From positions 27,209 to 91,208 of the forward strand of contig KV424043.1 of the NCBI GenBank assembly GCA_001632435.1: a stretch of DNA of 64,000 bases, read 5' to 3'. Below the pieces are notes generated by a model that saw only the letters and a list, made by a program, of their open reading frames with translations, was not told the DNA's origin and ran no database searches. Origin of the DNA: Calocera cornea HHB12733 (lineage: Eukaryota > Basidiomycota > Dacrymycetes > Dacrymycetales > Dacrymycetaceae). The position numbers and the translations under genes were made by a program. This document shows, piece by piece, positions 34,016 to 44,560 of this stretch. Within the stretch, counting starts at the first letter, position 1, and the number at the start of each line of letters is the position of its first letter.

Positions 34016-35933
34016 TCAGTGCTTCAGCAGGGAATGTCCGGTCATCTCCTTGGGGATGTCGAATCCCTGTAAGCTATATCAGCGGCAAGTCACATCGCAC
34101 GGGCAATCAACGCACCATGAGATCCAGCACAGTCGGCGCGACATCGCACAGCGCGCCCTCCTCGCCGTTCTTCTCAGGGGTCACCTCAAGCTGGCCCTTA
34201 TCACCCGTAAGGATGAAGGGCACGGGGTTGGTCGTATGTGCAGTATGCGGCTCGCCAGTCTCTGGGTTGATCATCTGCTCTGCATTGCCGTGATCGGAAG
34301 TAACGATGAGGATGTAGCCAGCCTCCTCGCACGCGTCATACACCGTCTTCACCGCCTTGTCCGTTGCGGTGATCGCCTTGACAGCCGCATCGTACTTGCC
34401 GGTGTGGCCAACCATGTCCGGAGGTGCGAAGTTGCACATGACGAAATCATACTTCTCCGACTTGACGGTTTCGGCGACCTTGTCGGCCACAAGCTGTACC
34501 GACATCTCTGGCTTCAGGTCGTAGGTCGCAACTTTCGGCGAAGGGATCATCTCGCGATCCTCGCCCGAGAACTGCTTCTCCACACCACCATTGAAGAAGA
34601 ACGTGACATGCGCGTACTTCTCAGTTTCTATTGAACCGTGAGTATATGCGCAGGCTCAGAAGGAATAAGCGTGCTGACCAGCAATATGACACTGCTTTGC
34701 GCCCTTCTTCGCCAGCCATTCAGCAAGCACGTCAGTCATTCCCTGGGGAGGGAAAGCCACCGGGAATGACCAATCGGGGTTGTAACGCGACATCGTGGTC
34801 ACATTCTGCAGCACCGGGTCAGGCACGGCTACATGTGAAGGATTACGTTGAACGCACAAGGCCAGTTGGGACCTCAACCTCCATCGGCTTCTCAGGGAAC
34901 CCGAAGATGCTGGTGAGCTCACGCATACGGTCGGAGCGGTAATTGAAGAAGAATAGCGTGTCGTTGTCTGCAGTTTCCAGTCAGCGCTTGGCACTGGTGC
35001 AGCTGCACAATGCAGCATACCCTTGATACGCGTCTCCGGACCACCGGAGATGATAGGCTTCATGAACTCGTCCGTCTCGTCTTTGTCATACCTCTCCTGG
35101 AACGTCTTTAAGAGGTCGTCCGTCTTCTCGCCCTCCCCCTTGACCAAGGCGTCAACTGCGATCTTGACACGCTCCCAGCGCTTATCGCGATCCATCGCGT
35201 AGTAGCGACCAACGACAGTGACAACCTTTCCTACACCCTCCTTCTGGACAAACTCTAGGAGGTGCTTAAGGTGCTTGATGCCAGAGTGCGGGTCGGTGTC
35301 GCGACCATCGCCGATGAAGTGAACGTAAACCTCGGGAATGCCTTGCTCCTTAGCAGTCTCGAGGAGGGCGAACAAGTGGTCGATGTGAGAGTGAACACCA
35401 CCATCAGACACCTTCACGTATATTAGCATCTCATATGTATGAAATATGGAGTGGCGCACCAGACCAATGAGATGAAGACGTCCGTTGGTCTTCTTGGCAT
35501 GCTGAAAGCTCTCAACGATGTACCTCTCCTTGTGGAACTCGCGCTTCTTGATGGCAACATCGATGCGAACAATATCCTGCCAAACTATGCGACCAGCGCC
35601 AATGTTCAAGTGACTATACGCGGCTGTCAGGACCATCCATCACAGAATCCGCGTAACACGGAGTAACGCACCCGACCTCAGAGTTACCCATCAGCCCGTC
35701 GTTCAGCCCGACAGCAAGACCATGGGCCTCCAGCAGGCGGTAGTTATGCTTCTCGGCAATTTGGTCCATCGTGGTGGTGACGCCAGCTTCGACGGCATTG
35801 CCTTTCAGCCCAGGCTGCCGTGCGACTCCCCAGCCATCATGCACACTTTATGCACATACAATCAGCGTTCTGAGTAGCAGCCCGTGAGGTATTGCACACA
35901 CATGAGACAAACTTTATGCTTGACTTGGACCAT
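34016..35933 (-). CDS. 2,3-bisphosphoglycerate-independent phosphoglycerate mutase
   Basis: Interconverts 3- and 2-phosphoglycerate in glycolysis, using two metal ions and a phosphoserine intermediate. Eight exons (35933-35902, 35845-35672, 35613-35460, 35411-35021, 34967-34858, 34805-34679, 34627-34116, 34066-34016) join to 516 residues, the usual length. Landmarks: LIVHDGWG at the start, the catalytic Ser in LMGNSEVGHLNIGAGR, SDGGVHSHIDH, GDGRDTDP, VGRYYAMDRDKRWERV, FFFNYRSDRMREL, NFAPPDMVGHTGKYDA, TSDHGNAEQM, and EMTGHSLLKH at the end. This housekeeping gene sits inside the paralogue cluster between P7 and P8. The first exon was chosen because its donor restores the conserved DGWG strand. 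Confidence 0.93.
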
Positions 35934-37064
35934 GTCGTAACAGATTGAACTATGAGTGTGGTCTATGCCAACGCAGGATGCAGGAGTTGCGGTAAAGAGA
36001 TGAGGGAAATTGATGGGGTCCGACTATTCGCCGTCTCGTAACTGGCCGACTGGCCCAGCCCGCCGCGCCTCAATGACGCGCAGAGTTATTCCCGGCCAAG
36101 CACGTGCACCACGTGGAGTGTCAGGGTCTCGGCGAACTTCGGCGTGTCCTCCACCGCACCCCTGCGCTCCCACGTTCCTGCCTCCTTCAAAGCGTGTCTC
36201 CACCTTATAATGCCCTTCATCCCGGTCTCCTGCAGAAAGCTCGTTGCATACCAAAACGATTCGTCGGTAAATCTACGAAAGACATCCAAGGCTCATTACA
36301 ACAGGTGCAAAACACGACGCCCTGCACCAGCTCCCGCGGTTGACTGGATACAGTACACTGCATTACAACTCCATCAACGGATTATGATGAGCTTGTTTCA
36401 ATGCGCTTTATGAACGACATTCTGTCAAAACGCACGAGAATTAAGTTGTGTATGTTCCTTGACCCTGTTCAGTCGCAGCAGCGTAGGCGGATCTCTCAAT
36501 GGTTCGACGAAATACCGGCGCCGTGTATGTTCATCCAACTTGGTGAGATGCATTCAAGCTTTCCTGGATGACGTTCCGGCAAGTCGGATTCCGTCTCCCT
36601 TATCATTCGGGTCTGATGACGTAGCAGGTTCTCCGCCAATTGCACCGCATGCTCATGATCAAGGCTATCATGTGAAGCACCTCGAGGTAGCTCATCAGAT
36701 GTCCCAGGCTCTGGCTTCTGCCGCAGCACATCGGAGCTCGGGGAGATGGCTCTCCGGCGGGAAGCCGTTTCTATGTTCCCTCAGACTGGTCGACTTCATG
36801 ATCTCTAGAGATCACACTAGGGTCACCTCGACAGATAAACACAGCGGCAACATGCTCCATCAGGAAACCCTGTCCGGGCCCTGATTTCGCCCTCGGCTTG
36901 CCCTTCTGGCCTTCTAGGCCGCACCACGTAGACCGGAGTTCTGCACCTGTGCTTCATCTGTATACCTCCATTGTATAAGAACTGGTATGGATTACCCTCC
37001 TCACCGCCATCTCGACACCAAATTTCCCTCTCGTTTCTAGGTACTACCTTCAACCATCTACGAG
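35934..37064. other. intergenic; left copy of a duplicated segment begins about 36.6 kb
   Basis: No gene supported. From about 36660 the sequence shares blocks with 38150-38240 (see repeat entries). A TATAAG at 36974-36979 may serve P8. Confidence 0.4.
36660..36800 (+). repeat. duplicated upstream segment, copy 1 (before P8)
   Basis: Contains 'gctcatcagatgtcccag', 'tctgccgcagcacat' and a 'ttctccgg..gga' block in the order and spacing found at 38150-38260 upstream of the P8 pseudogene. With the coding similarity, this marks a tandem duplication of about 1.5 kb. Confidence 0.7.
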
Positions 37065-37644
37065 ATGTCTACCGTGAGTGCTCCTTGACTCAACGCACCA
37101 ATATCGGACACTAAGCCATGATATAGGAAGCGGCACCTATTGCGTATGTCACTGTAGCAGTCAGATCCCCTCACGTTAGGAGCTCATAAGCCCCAGATTC
37201 AAGCACCAGGCCGATGCTGATCACGTCGAGTGCTGGTTCGAAGATTCAACCCTCAAGATGTTTCTTCTCCTCACCGATGCGTCCTCCCGCTACTCGGACG
37301 GCATTGGCAAGAAGTTCACGAAGACGGAGTTCATTGTGTTGGACGGCGTGTTCTACTATAATGACTGGGCCGACCTGGTCGGCGTCCATGGCCTCACGTT
37401 TGGGGTTTTCACGCAAGGAGAAGATTTGATCGTAAACTTCCATCGCCTCACCACTTCCAACGCCGAGGAATTGATCGGTCAGTACAAGGGAAAGAAGCCC
37501 GATGTGAAAGACGCGATCGACATCGCAGGCACATGCACTTGGAGGTAAGCACTGGTGTCGTTCATTTCTCTGCTCGTATCTCACTGATGCTCCAGTGCGT
37601 GGGACGGGGTCACCGAGCTTAAGCAGAAGGGGAAGTCCCGCTAG
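37065..37644 (+). CDS. cluster paralogue P8, single A-like unit
   Basis: Unknown family. Four exons (37065-37073, 37127-37143, 37191-37544, 37596-37644) give 142 residues. The unit reads VECWFEDSTLKMFLLL, TEFIVLDGVFYYNDWADLVG, LIVNFHRLTT, LIGQYKGKK, IAGTCTW and ends with a terminal exon AWDGVTELKQKGKSR. The first two exons are 9 and 17 bases. The D-G-x-F-x-Y-x-D-W-x-D-L core and the closing G-T-C-T-W are intact. A decayed tandem copy lies 1.5 kb downstream. No targeting signal is seen. Confidence 0.78.
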
Positions 37645-38592
37645 GTGTAATACTCCCTTCTGCAACACTGTGAAGATCATCAATGTGGTAAATTAAAGCG
37701 AGTTGCTATTGTCCCGGAGTACCAATGCTGGCATACTGCTGTATCAGGCCGATGTCCGTCCTTACTTCCGGCTGTCTCATGAGAACACTGTCGTCGGGGA
37801 GGGATTGGAGTGGTATCAGCATTCCAGCTGCCGTAGAGTACTCAGAGGAGCCGTGTCAAAGGTTAAGGAGCTGCAATATTTGTCTAGTCTCTCGGTGAGA
37901 ACTAGGTGCACATATCCACCTGCCGTCTTTCGTTCTGCGTGAAGTACCGTATGTAAGTGTGGTACCTAGAAGACCGGTGAGTGCCCAGATGGCTCTAGGG
38001 TGATGGACCAGCAGAGAGCTCTGCTGTGTCCTGCTGGACCATCTGCCTCTGCCGCTTTCTTGAATAGTGTCTCTTTCCCTTTCCCTTTGATTCCCCTCTG
38101 AGTACATGGCACGGTCTACAACGCACACTGCTTTCCAGTGCTGACATGTGAAGAGTACACTGCGAGAGCTCATCAGATGTCCCAGCTTCTGTCCTCTGCC
38201 GCAGCACATCCCGGGAGATTGGGCCTACGGTTCTCCGGCAGGGAGATTTTATCAGTCTTACTCAAAGCGGTTGACTACATCAATCCTCATCTACACAAAG
38301 ACATCCCGCTGATGGTCACTTTGGCACACACTGGGCTGCGGCTGCATATCTGCCTTACAGAACACTGTCCGGATCCTGGAATCGCCGTCGATTGCCCTAA
38401 CCCCTACACGGATTGAGTACGGGACACTGAGCATAGTTGAATGACTGGCACGCAATTGCTGTACACCGCAATACCGTTCATGACTTCTATCATTCCATGG
38501 CGATCCTTTCCAGGATAAGTAGCACCCAGTGTGGGAGCTTACTTTCCACTCTACGTACGCAACTGCAGGATACGACTTCAGCCCTCTGCAAG
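37645..38592. other. spacer between P8 and its pseudogene
   Basis: No gene supported. Carries the right copy of the duplicated upstream segment at 38150-38260. Confidence 0.4.
38150..38260 (+). repeat. duplicated upstream segment, copy 2 (before P8 pseudogene)
   Basis: Partner of 36660-36800; shares 'gctcatcagatgtcccag' and 'tctgccgcagcacatc' blocks in the same order. Confidence 0.7.
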
Positions 38593-39017
38593 ATGTCGGC
38601 ACAGGTATGTCCTCTCTTCGGCGGTCGTTATGGTGTCACTCACTGTGCACCATAGGAGTTCAAGCCCCACAAGGACAGAGTTCTATAAACTCGTTCAGAG
38701 ACATGAGAAGCTGATGTGGAGGTAAATAGGTTCAAGCACCGAGTCGATGCCGATCATGCTGAATGCTGGTTCGAGGAAACCACGCTCAAGATGTAGCTAC
38801 TCCTCACCCAGGCGGCCAGGCCATCCCCTGGTATTCAGACGGAATCGGGACGAACTTCACGAAAACGGAATTTATCGTGCTAGATGGCGTGTTCCACTAC
38901 AAAGAGTGGTTGAATCTAGTCGGAGTTCACAGTGTGAGATTTGTGGTGAACACGGATGCTTTGATAGGCGATTGCTCTGGGCAAACGTGCAAGGATCTTA
39001 TCACTGCGGCTCGGTAG
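38593..39017 (+). pseudogene. pseudogene of paralogue P8
   Basis: A short ATG exon (MSAQ, followed by a gtatgt donor) and the main exon resemble P8 along their length. RFKHRVDADHAECWFEE and TTLKM match RFKHQADADHVECWFED and STLKM, but the next codon is TAG where P8 has Phe. A change of frame follows: WYSDGIGTNFTKTEFIVLDG and VFHYKEWLNLVGVH continue P8 in another register. After FVVNTDA the similarity ends and the L-I-x-Q-Y and G-T-C-T-W parts are missing. Stop codon, frameshift and 3' loss together make this a clear pseudogene. Confidence 0.85.
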
Positions 39018-39175
39018 ACTCCAACGCAAATTTCATTCTTTCATCGTATTCCAATTTTATTGCTTGGTATCGCAACTCAGCCTTACAATAGTGACCATCT
39101 CCTTCTGCCATAAGTCAGCGCTTCACATCAACGAGGATAAGGCGTTTGACCTACTCGGTTAATTCTTGTTGTCAC

Positions 39176-39806
39176 CTATTTCTTGGCAGGAAACTTTGGC
39201 CTAGCGCTGAGACCGGTCGCGGGGGCAATTCCATATGGCCTGTCATGAGAAGGATGTGTAGTAGCGGCAAATGAACAGAGGCGAATGGCTACTCACTTGA
39301 ACTTGCAAGTGCCTGTGACATTGACTTTCTTCGGCATAAAGTCGCCGGTGTAGTTGTCGATCCTGTACTGGCCCAGGCAAATGCCTTGACCCAGACCGCC
39401 ATCCTGGCCAACGAAGAAGTTGCAGGTAAACTTGTTGCCCGTGCGTGTCGCCTGGAACTTCACGGGGTGTTTAGGCTTGGGATGATCCAGGCCGCTGAAA
39501 TCGTCGTAGTAGAACCTGCCCTCATCCATGACAAGGAATGACGAAGCAAGATCGCCGGTGCCGTCATAGCCTTCGCAATCGTGCCACTCGCTGTCGTCTG
39601 GATACATAAGAATGGTGATGCCGTCCTGCAGAACTTCCATCTGGAAGCCTTCGACGGTAACGCTGTTCTTGAACCTGTCTCGTCGATCAGTCATTCACAT
39701 CCTGGATATCAGAGGCAAACGCGTACTGGGGATCCTATAAGAAGAACACTGTTAGCTGAATTTACCTTGTGCCAGTGGCAGAACTCACTGAGCTGGCGGA
39801 GGTCAT
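39176..39806 (-). CDS. cluster paralogue P9, single A-like unit
   Basis: Unknown family. Four exons (39806-39789, 39734-39727, 39674-39297, 39200-39176) give 142 residues. The unit reads MEVLQDGITILMYPDD, DCEGYDGTGDLAS, DEGRFYYDDFSGLD, NKFTCNFFVGQDGG, LGQYRIDNYTGDF, VTGTCKFK. The frame could stop at TGA right after FK, but a canonical gtgagt donor spans that TGA. Splicing to 39200 gives the tail PKFPAKK, which is paralleled by PKFPGGK in P10, so the spliced form is preferred. The second exon is 8 bases. No targeting signal is seen. It is close in sequence to P10 and lies in a duplicated segment with it. Confidence 0.8.
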
Positions 39807-39900
39807 GATGTTCCTGTCTTGAGTCGGGTCGTACGGTATGTCGTTCCTGTGGTTCAGGGGTCTTGTTGGATGCGCCTTGAGCGAGGGAACCTACTACCAC

Positions 39901-39907
39901 TATATAT
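39901..39907 (-). promoter_or_regulatory. TATA box of paralogue P9
   Basis: An ATATATA run on the minus strand about 95 bases upstream of the P9 start. P10 has the equivalent box at a matching distance. Confidence 0.5.
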
Positions 39908-41768
39908 CCTTCTGGGACGATTGTCGAGAAACGGCACTGTCGGCTGCCAGAGGAGCACCTGCATAGGAGCACCTGCATAGGAGCTCATGGATCAACGGTG
40001 ATCAATTCGGCCGCAGACTCAGCGTTTGCTTCTAGCGTGAGGTTCATGCAGGACAAGAAGACAGTGATGCCGGTCCTTGAGAAAGAGAAGACCAAATGTG
40101 TTTCCTTAAGTGGCTCCACAACCGCAAGAGGGTACAGAATTCGACGTCTTTATTGGGTTGTCATACGTCAGGAGACGTGAATCTCACCTAAATGTAGTAT
40201 AGAAGCCAAAGCGTCGGAACCGGTGGTCCCAGGGGCCGAGCGCCGGTGGTTTGCGGGGAGACTTGTGATTTGTATTGCCATTGTCATTGTTCAGTAATAT
40301 CGTAGCAGTGAGGTGCAATCAGAGCAACTGTGCTTCCGTCATCTGATACACCGCGCCTGCGGATTCAGCCAGAAACACATGTTATCATACAATGCTTGCC
40401 GGCCGAGTCTGCCGAAGACCAGGGGAATGTACAATCAAGACGAGGGTTAGAAATGTAGTAAATAACATCGATAGAACGCTGGCGAGCCAGCAAGAGGACG
40501 ACAAGCTTGGGAGAACAGTCATATTGCGCCTAGTACCAAGGACAGCGGTGGATTGCATGAGACCAGGCTGGATGCAGTTCCGAATGTCAGAAGGCCGGAG
40601 GACGCGAAACGCCGATGACGGATCATGGCCCGGGCCCTTTCATGCACGGACCGGTCATTCCTCTCGAGTCCATCCAACGTTGCTCATGTCCAATCCGGGT
40701 CACTGAGCTCCTGGAAACACCAGATCGGGACACATTGATAAGGGGGGTGCATCCATTTGAATTTGCCTACAGCACCGATTGAATTGCTGAACGCTCCAAG
40801 CAACGCTTTGGGACCGATCTGCAGAGGAGGCTTCGAATACGGCGCTGGCATAGCTTTGAAAGATCTCGCTCTGAGACCGGCGGAGCAAAGCTCTTATATG
40901 TACAACACTGGCACCGCGGCGTTGTAGGATGGACCGGCCTTGAGGGAGCAGTCGAATGATGCCGAGCCGCCGGCTCAAGACGGCAGCGTCATGAAGTAAC
41001 ATGCCGGGCTGTCCACGGCTCCCTTCCTCGAATCATTGCAAGACAAATGGATAGATGAAGTTGCAAGTGCTCTGTCCTGATCTGCAGGTATATATACATA
41101 CCATCGGCACCGATGTCGTACTCTCCCACTGGTGTCGTGGCTAGTAACGTCTGCGCGCGCCGCCTCACAGAGGAATCCACCCGCATCTCCCCGCTCCTGT
41201 CACGCAGCAGCCCGACATCTACAGTACTCATTGTACGGCTTTTCAGCTTGATATCACTTGCAGACCCTGTCAGCCCTTATGTAGGATACAGTATAGTGAT
41301 CTCTTGGCAAGCTGATTAAGCCGTAGTCTCGCAAGGGCGACAGTGTTCTGAAAGGGAGGACCAAGCCCAAATGGCAGGGAGTCTCGATGGGAAAACACGG
41401 CCATCTACCTTCTTCCCGCTTCCATGGGTTCCTACAAGGACAGAAAGTACCCGGAAAGGGACCAAGAGTGAGATCAGTAAGGCGGACCAACAGAGGTGGG
41501 CATCTTGCTAAGAGGTCGTAGTACACCCGTACTGTTGCACAAGCTCAGTCTGAGGGTGACTCTGGACAGCTTTACACACAAGCTTCATTGATTGATGGTA
41601 TCGCCTCGCCTCCGCCTCCGCTGCAGAACTACACCATGCTGCACCAGACGAAACAGGGCTCCCTCTGTGAACATAAACACATCTGGACAGCTGTCTCAGC
41701 AAGAGTTGGATTGGCTACGGCGAGATTCTGACCTACAGCTGTAATCCACCTGCTAGTAAGTCGTTCAC
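39908..41768. other. intergenic between P9 and P10
   Basis: The first 0.8 kb belongs to the duplicated segment. Around 41080-41240 is one copy of a short repeat shared with 44420-44560 (see findings). Otherwise nothing is identified. Confidence 0.4.
41080..41240 (-). repeat. dispersed repeat with exon-like frame, copy 1
   Basis: On the minus strand an ATG frame (MSTVDVGLLRDRSGE) runs into TLLATTPVGEYDIGADG and then a gtatat donor-like sequence. The DNA resembles 44420-44560, which reads ALLGPTPAELRDIGVD before a gtaagt donor-like sequence. It may be the first exon of a duplicated unknown gene or a mobile-element remnant. Confidence 0.4.
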
Positions 41769-42410
41769 CTATTTCCCTCCCGGAAACTTCGGCCTAGCGC
41801 TCTCCTCAGTAACACCATGTCCAGAGCTTACATTTGGCCTACAAATCAGAGAATCTTTAATAACAAGCACGAGCACATGTAGAAGGCGACTCACTTGAAC
41901 TTGCACTTCCCGGTGACAATAACCTCCTTGGGCATGAAGTCGCCCGTGTAGTTGTCAATCCTATACTGGGCCAAAATGCGGTTCACGCTGTTGTCCGGAC
42001 CGCTCCAGAAGGTGCAGGTGAACTTGTTTCCCTCGCGAAGCGCTCGGTACTTTACACCGTCCTTGTGTGCAGGATGATCCAGGCTGTTGAAGTCGTCGTA
42101 GTAGAACCTTCCCTCGTCCATGACGAGGAACGAGCTGGCAAGCTTGCCGGTGCCGTCATCGCCTTCGCAATCATGCCACTTGCTGTCGTCAGGATACATA
42201 AGAATGGTAATGCCACTCTTCAGGGCTTCCATCTGGAAGCCTTCGACGGAGACGCTGTTCTTGAATCTGTTCCACCCATTAGTTATGTAGCGGACTATGG
42301 CAGAGAGAAACGCGTACTGAGCCTCCTACAGTATAGATGCGATTAACAGAACCGTTATATATATATCATTGAAAGTGTAGAGTGCTAACCATGTCGGCCG
42401 GCGAAGTCAT
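41769..42410 (-). CDS. cluster paralogue P10, single A-like unit
   Basis: Unknown family. Four exons (42410-42390, 42325-42318, 42266-41895, 41793-41769) give 141 residues. The unit reads MEALKSGITILMYPDD, DCEGDDGTGKLAS, DEGRFYYDDFNSLDH, NKFTCTFWSGPDNS, AQYRIDNYTGDF, VTGKCKFK and ends PKFPGGK after the conserved last intron. It is the closest relative of P9, with long identical stretches (SSFLVMDEGRFYYDDF), and is the right border of the cluster. The second exon is again 8 bases. If the last intron is retained, translation ends immediately after FK. Confidence 0.8.
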
Positions 42411-42494
42411 GATGTTCTGTGATATACCGTTTCTGATGTTCAGGGTTAGGCGTCGTGTGGTTGAACGCGTCTCGTACCGAGGATACCGTCGTTG

Positions 42495-42502
42495 TTATAT
42501 AT
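42495..42502 (-). promoter_or_regulatory. TATA box of paralogue P10
   Basis: ATATATAA on the minus strand about 85 bases upstream of the P10 start, in the same place as the P9 box. Confidence 0.5.
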
Positions 42503-44052
42503 CTTTCCGGAACGAAGGTCCAGAGACTTCGTTTCAAACTAGATAACAAGTGCCTTCTATTGGTCCCACAGGGTTTTGGCACCACCTTTCGCTCTTGCTT
42601 CTAGCGTGAAGTTCATGTAGGACAACAAGAGAGCGATGCCGACTTGGGAATATGCCATGAGCAATGTTTCCTGGTAGAGCCTCTCTTCCGCAGGACAGTA
42701 CCCCATTCCCTGATTATCGTGGTGCATACTACGTCAGAAGACACTGTAGCCGTCTACATATAGCAGACAACCCCTGGCCTCGGCACCGGCGATTCCGGGG
42801 ACCGACGGCCGATGCTTTGCGGGGAGGCTGCGCCTCGTACTGCTATTGTCCTTACTCGGTCATGTACAGGCAGCAATGTACAACTGGAACTGTATTGCTT
42901 CTGTCATATGATACCGTGCTGATTCGGATAAGTTAGAGCAAGTATTGTAGAATTGTTGCCAGGAGAGTCTGTCCGGGGGGCCGGGAGAGTCTGTCCGAGG
43001 ACCAGGGAGCTGCGAAAGGTACGAGGCACCAAGGCAGTAAATAGCTGGGGCGCCAATTACAGGAGGACAAGGATCAAAGAGTAGTGAGACTGATTAGCAC
43101 GAAGCTGTAGCGGTGGACTGCAGACGAGGGGTTGCTGGATGGATGGACTTCTGGGCGTTAAAAAGCCGCCGGAGGACGTGAAATGCCGATACCGCCGGAT
43201 CATGGCTCACTCCATGTCGGGTCATTCCGGGTCATTCCATGGGACATTGATAGATGTTCCATTCCGGGTAACTGATCCTCTTGGCAACTGCCAACAACAG
43301 ACCAAGACATGTTGAGAGAGACTGACAAGGATTGACTCAAGGATCGGAGTGAAGCGGCGAAGAGCACCAAGCCATTATTGCGAGGGCTGGGCGCCAGGCC
43401 CAATACCCCTGAGGGCGGACTTCGAAGTTCGTCGAGTATCAGAGTGCATGTTTCGACACTTGTCATCACAGAGCCAGCGGGGAATCCTCCGGATCAGCGG
43501 GGGTTTCTCTGGGGGAGAGGCAACAGTCGAGGAAGAGGGCCCACCGGCTTGAGAATGAGATGACAGTACAATGAGATAGCACGCGGAGCGGTCACTCCCT
43601 CCATCCACAAACGCGCAGACAACTGACAGCCGCTGGCACCAGGGCCTTCAGGTGATGAAAGACTCCACAGTCTTTATGGCCCTGATCAGGCATTTTGATC
43701 CATGACCAGCTTGGACTTAGACCCTTGCATCTCCAAGCACACTGCGTTGCAGACCCACTCTGAGTTCACATTCATTTGCACCAGGGCATATGTCACGTGT
43801 CATTTGTTGACCTTGATTGCGTGCTTGATTGCGCCCCTCTCCCTCCCGGGGATAAAAGGGTCCCCCTTTGCATCCAACTGGCCGCTCCTCAGTGAGTTGC
43901 CCCTCTTCCGTCTTCCCTTTTGCTAACTTACTGTCACAGATAATAGCTTATAATTACTTATATATATACAATTACTATAGAGCAGTTAGAGCGATATTAG
44001 GTATAGCTAGCCATCATGAATATGAATGCTGTTGGCGGATGCTGTAAATATG

Positions 44053-44079
44053 TCAAGTGGCACGTCACCTGCCACTTGA
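44053..44079. repeat. perfect 10-base inverted repeat, 7-base loop
   Basis: Arms TCAAGTGGCA (44053-44062) and TGCCACTTGA (44070-44079) flank cgtcacc. The sequence can form a hairpin or bind a symmetric factor. It lies in the AT-rich TE-like stretch. Confidence 0.7.
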
Positions 44080-44419
44080 CACATGTCACCTGACACAAGC
44101 TTGACCGGGCCCTCAGACTTGTTTCAGCACCTGGCAAGTCTAATATACCTCCGGATGGGTCTTGAAACCAGACCCACCAGACCCACACCTGTCATAATGA
44201 CATTGAACCCTGCGCAGATGACAGGCATTGCCAACTTGACGCAGGTAGTTACAAGGCCTTCCCAGGGGCCTTTCACCTGACAGCCCTGACGGGAGTGCTA
44301 GGGCCTGCCCAGCCCTGAACATAGGGCTGCGCGACTGTAGATGTCCTTTCTTGAGCTCCGCGCAAGCCGGATAGAAGATATAACCTGTGCTGTCCTGGCC
44401 AGTCGGGCAAGTAGATGAA

Positions 44420-44560
44420 CAGTACTTACATCGACACCGATGTCGCGCAATTCCGCGGGTGTCGGGCCTAGTAACGCGCGCTGCATCGCCTCGCACCCGA
44501 ACCCCTCCGTCCCTCATCCTGTCATTCGTGGCTCCACCAACTTCTCCTCGCTCCTCAGCT
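44420..44560 (-). repeat. dispersed repeat with exon-like frame, copy 2
   Basis: Partner of 41080-41240. On the minus strand it reads MQRALLGPTPAELRDIGVD before a gtaagt donor-like sequence. Confidence 0.4.

Larger units (their letters stand above)
39100..40700. repeat. segmental duplication copy 1, carrying P9
   Basis: Blocks shared with 41.75-43.25 kb in the same order: the 'aaactt..ggcctagcgct' end of the gene (39190/41785), the whole P9/P10 gene, 'gcttgcttctagcgtga' (40026/42594), a 'cggtggtttgcggggag' type block (40243/42811), and 'ggaggacg' with 'gccgat...cggatcatgg' (40595/43171). The duplication therefore includes about 0.9 kb upstream of the gene. Confidence 0.75.
41750..43250. repeat. 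segmental duplication copy 2, carrying P10
   Basis: Partner of 39100-40700; the shared blocks are listed there. Confidence 0.75.

Noticed and set aside
36459..36884. 141-codon plus-strand frame upstream of P8
   Set aside because: It lies across the duplicated non-coding segment, and the second copy of that segment does not keep the frame open.
16888..42410. Assigning the cluster to aegerolysins, galectins, jacalins or another named lectin or pore-former family
   Set aside because: Short size, lack of signal peptide and beta-rich look are suggestive, but none of the hallmark motifs of those families could be found, so the family is left unnamed.
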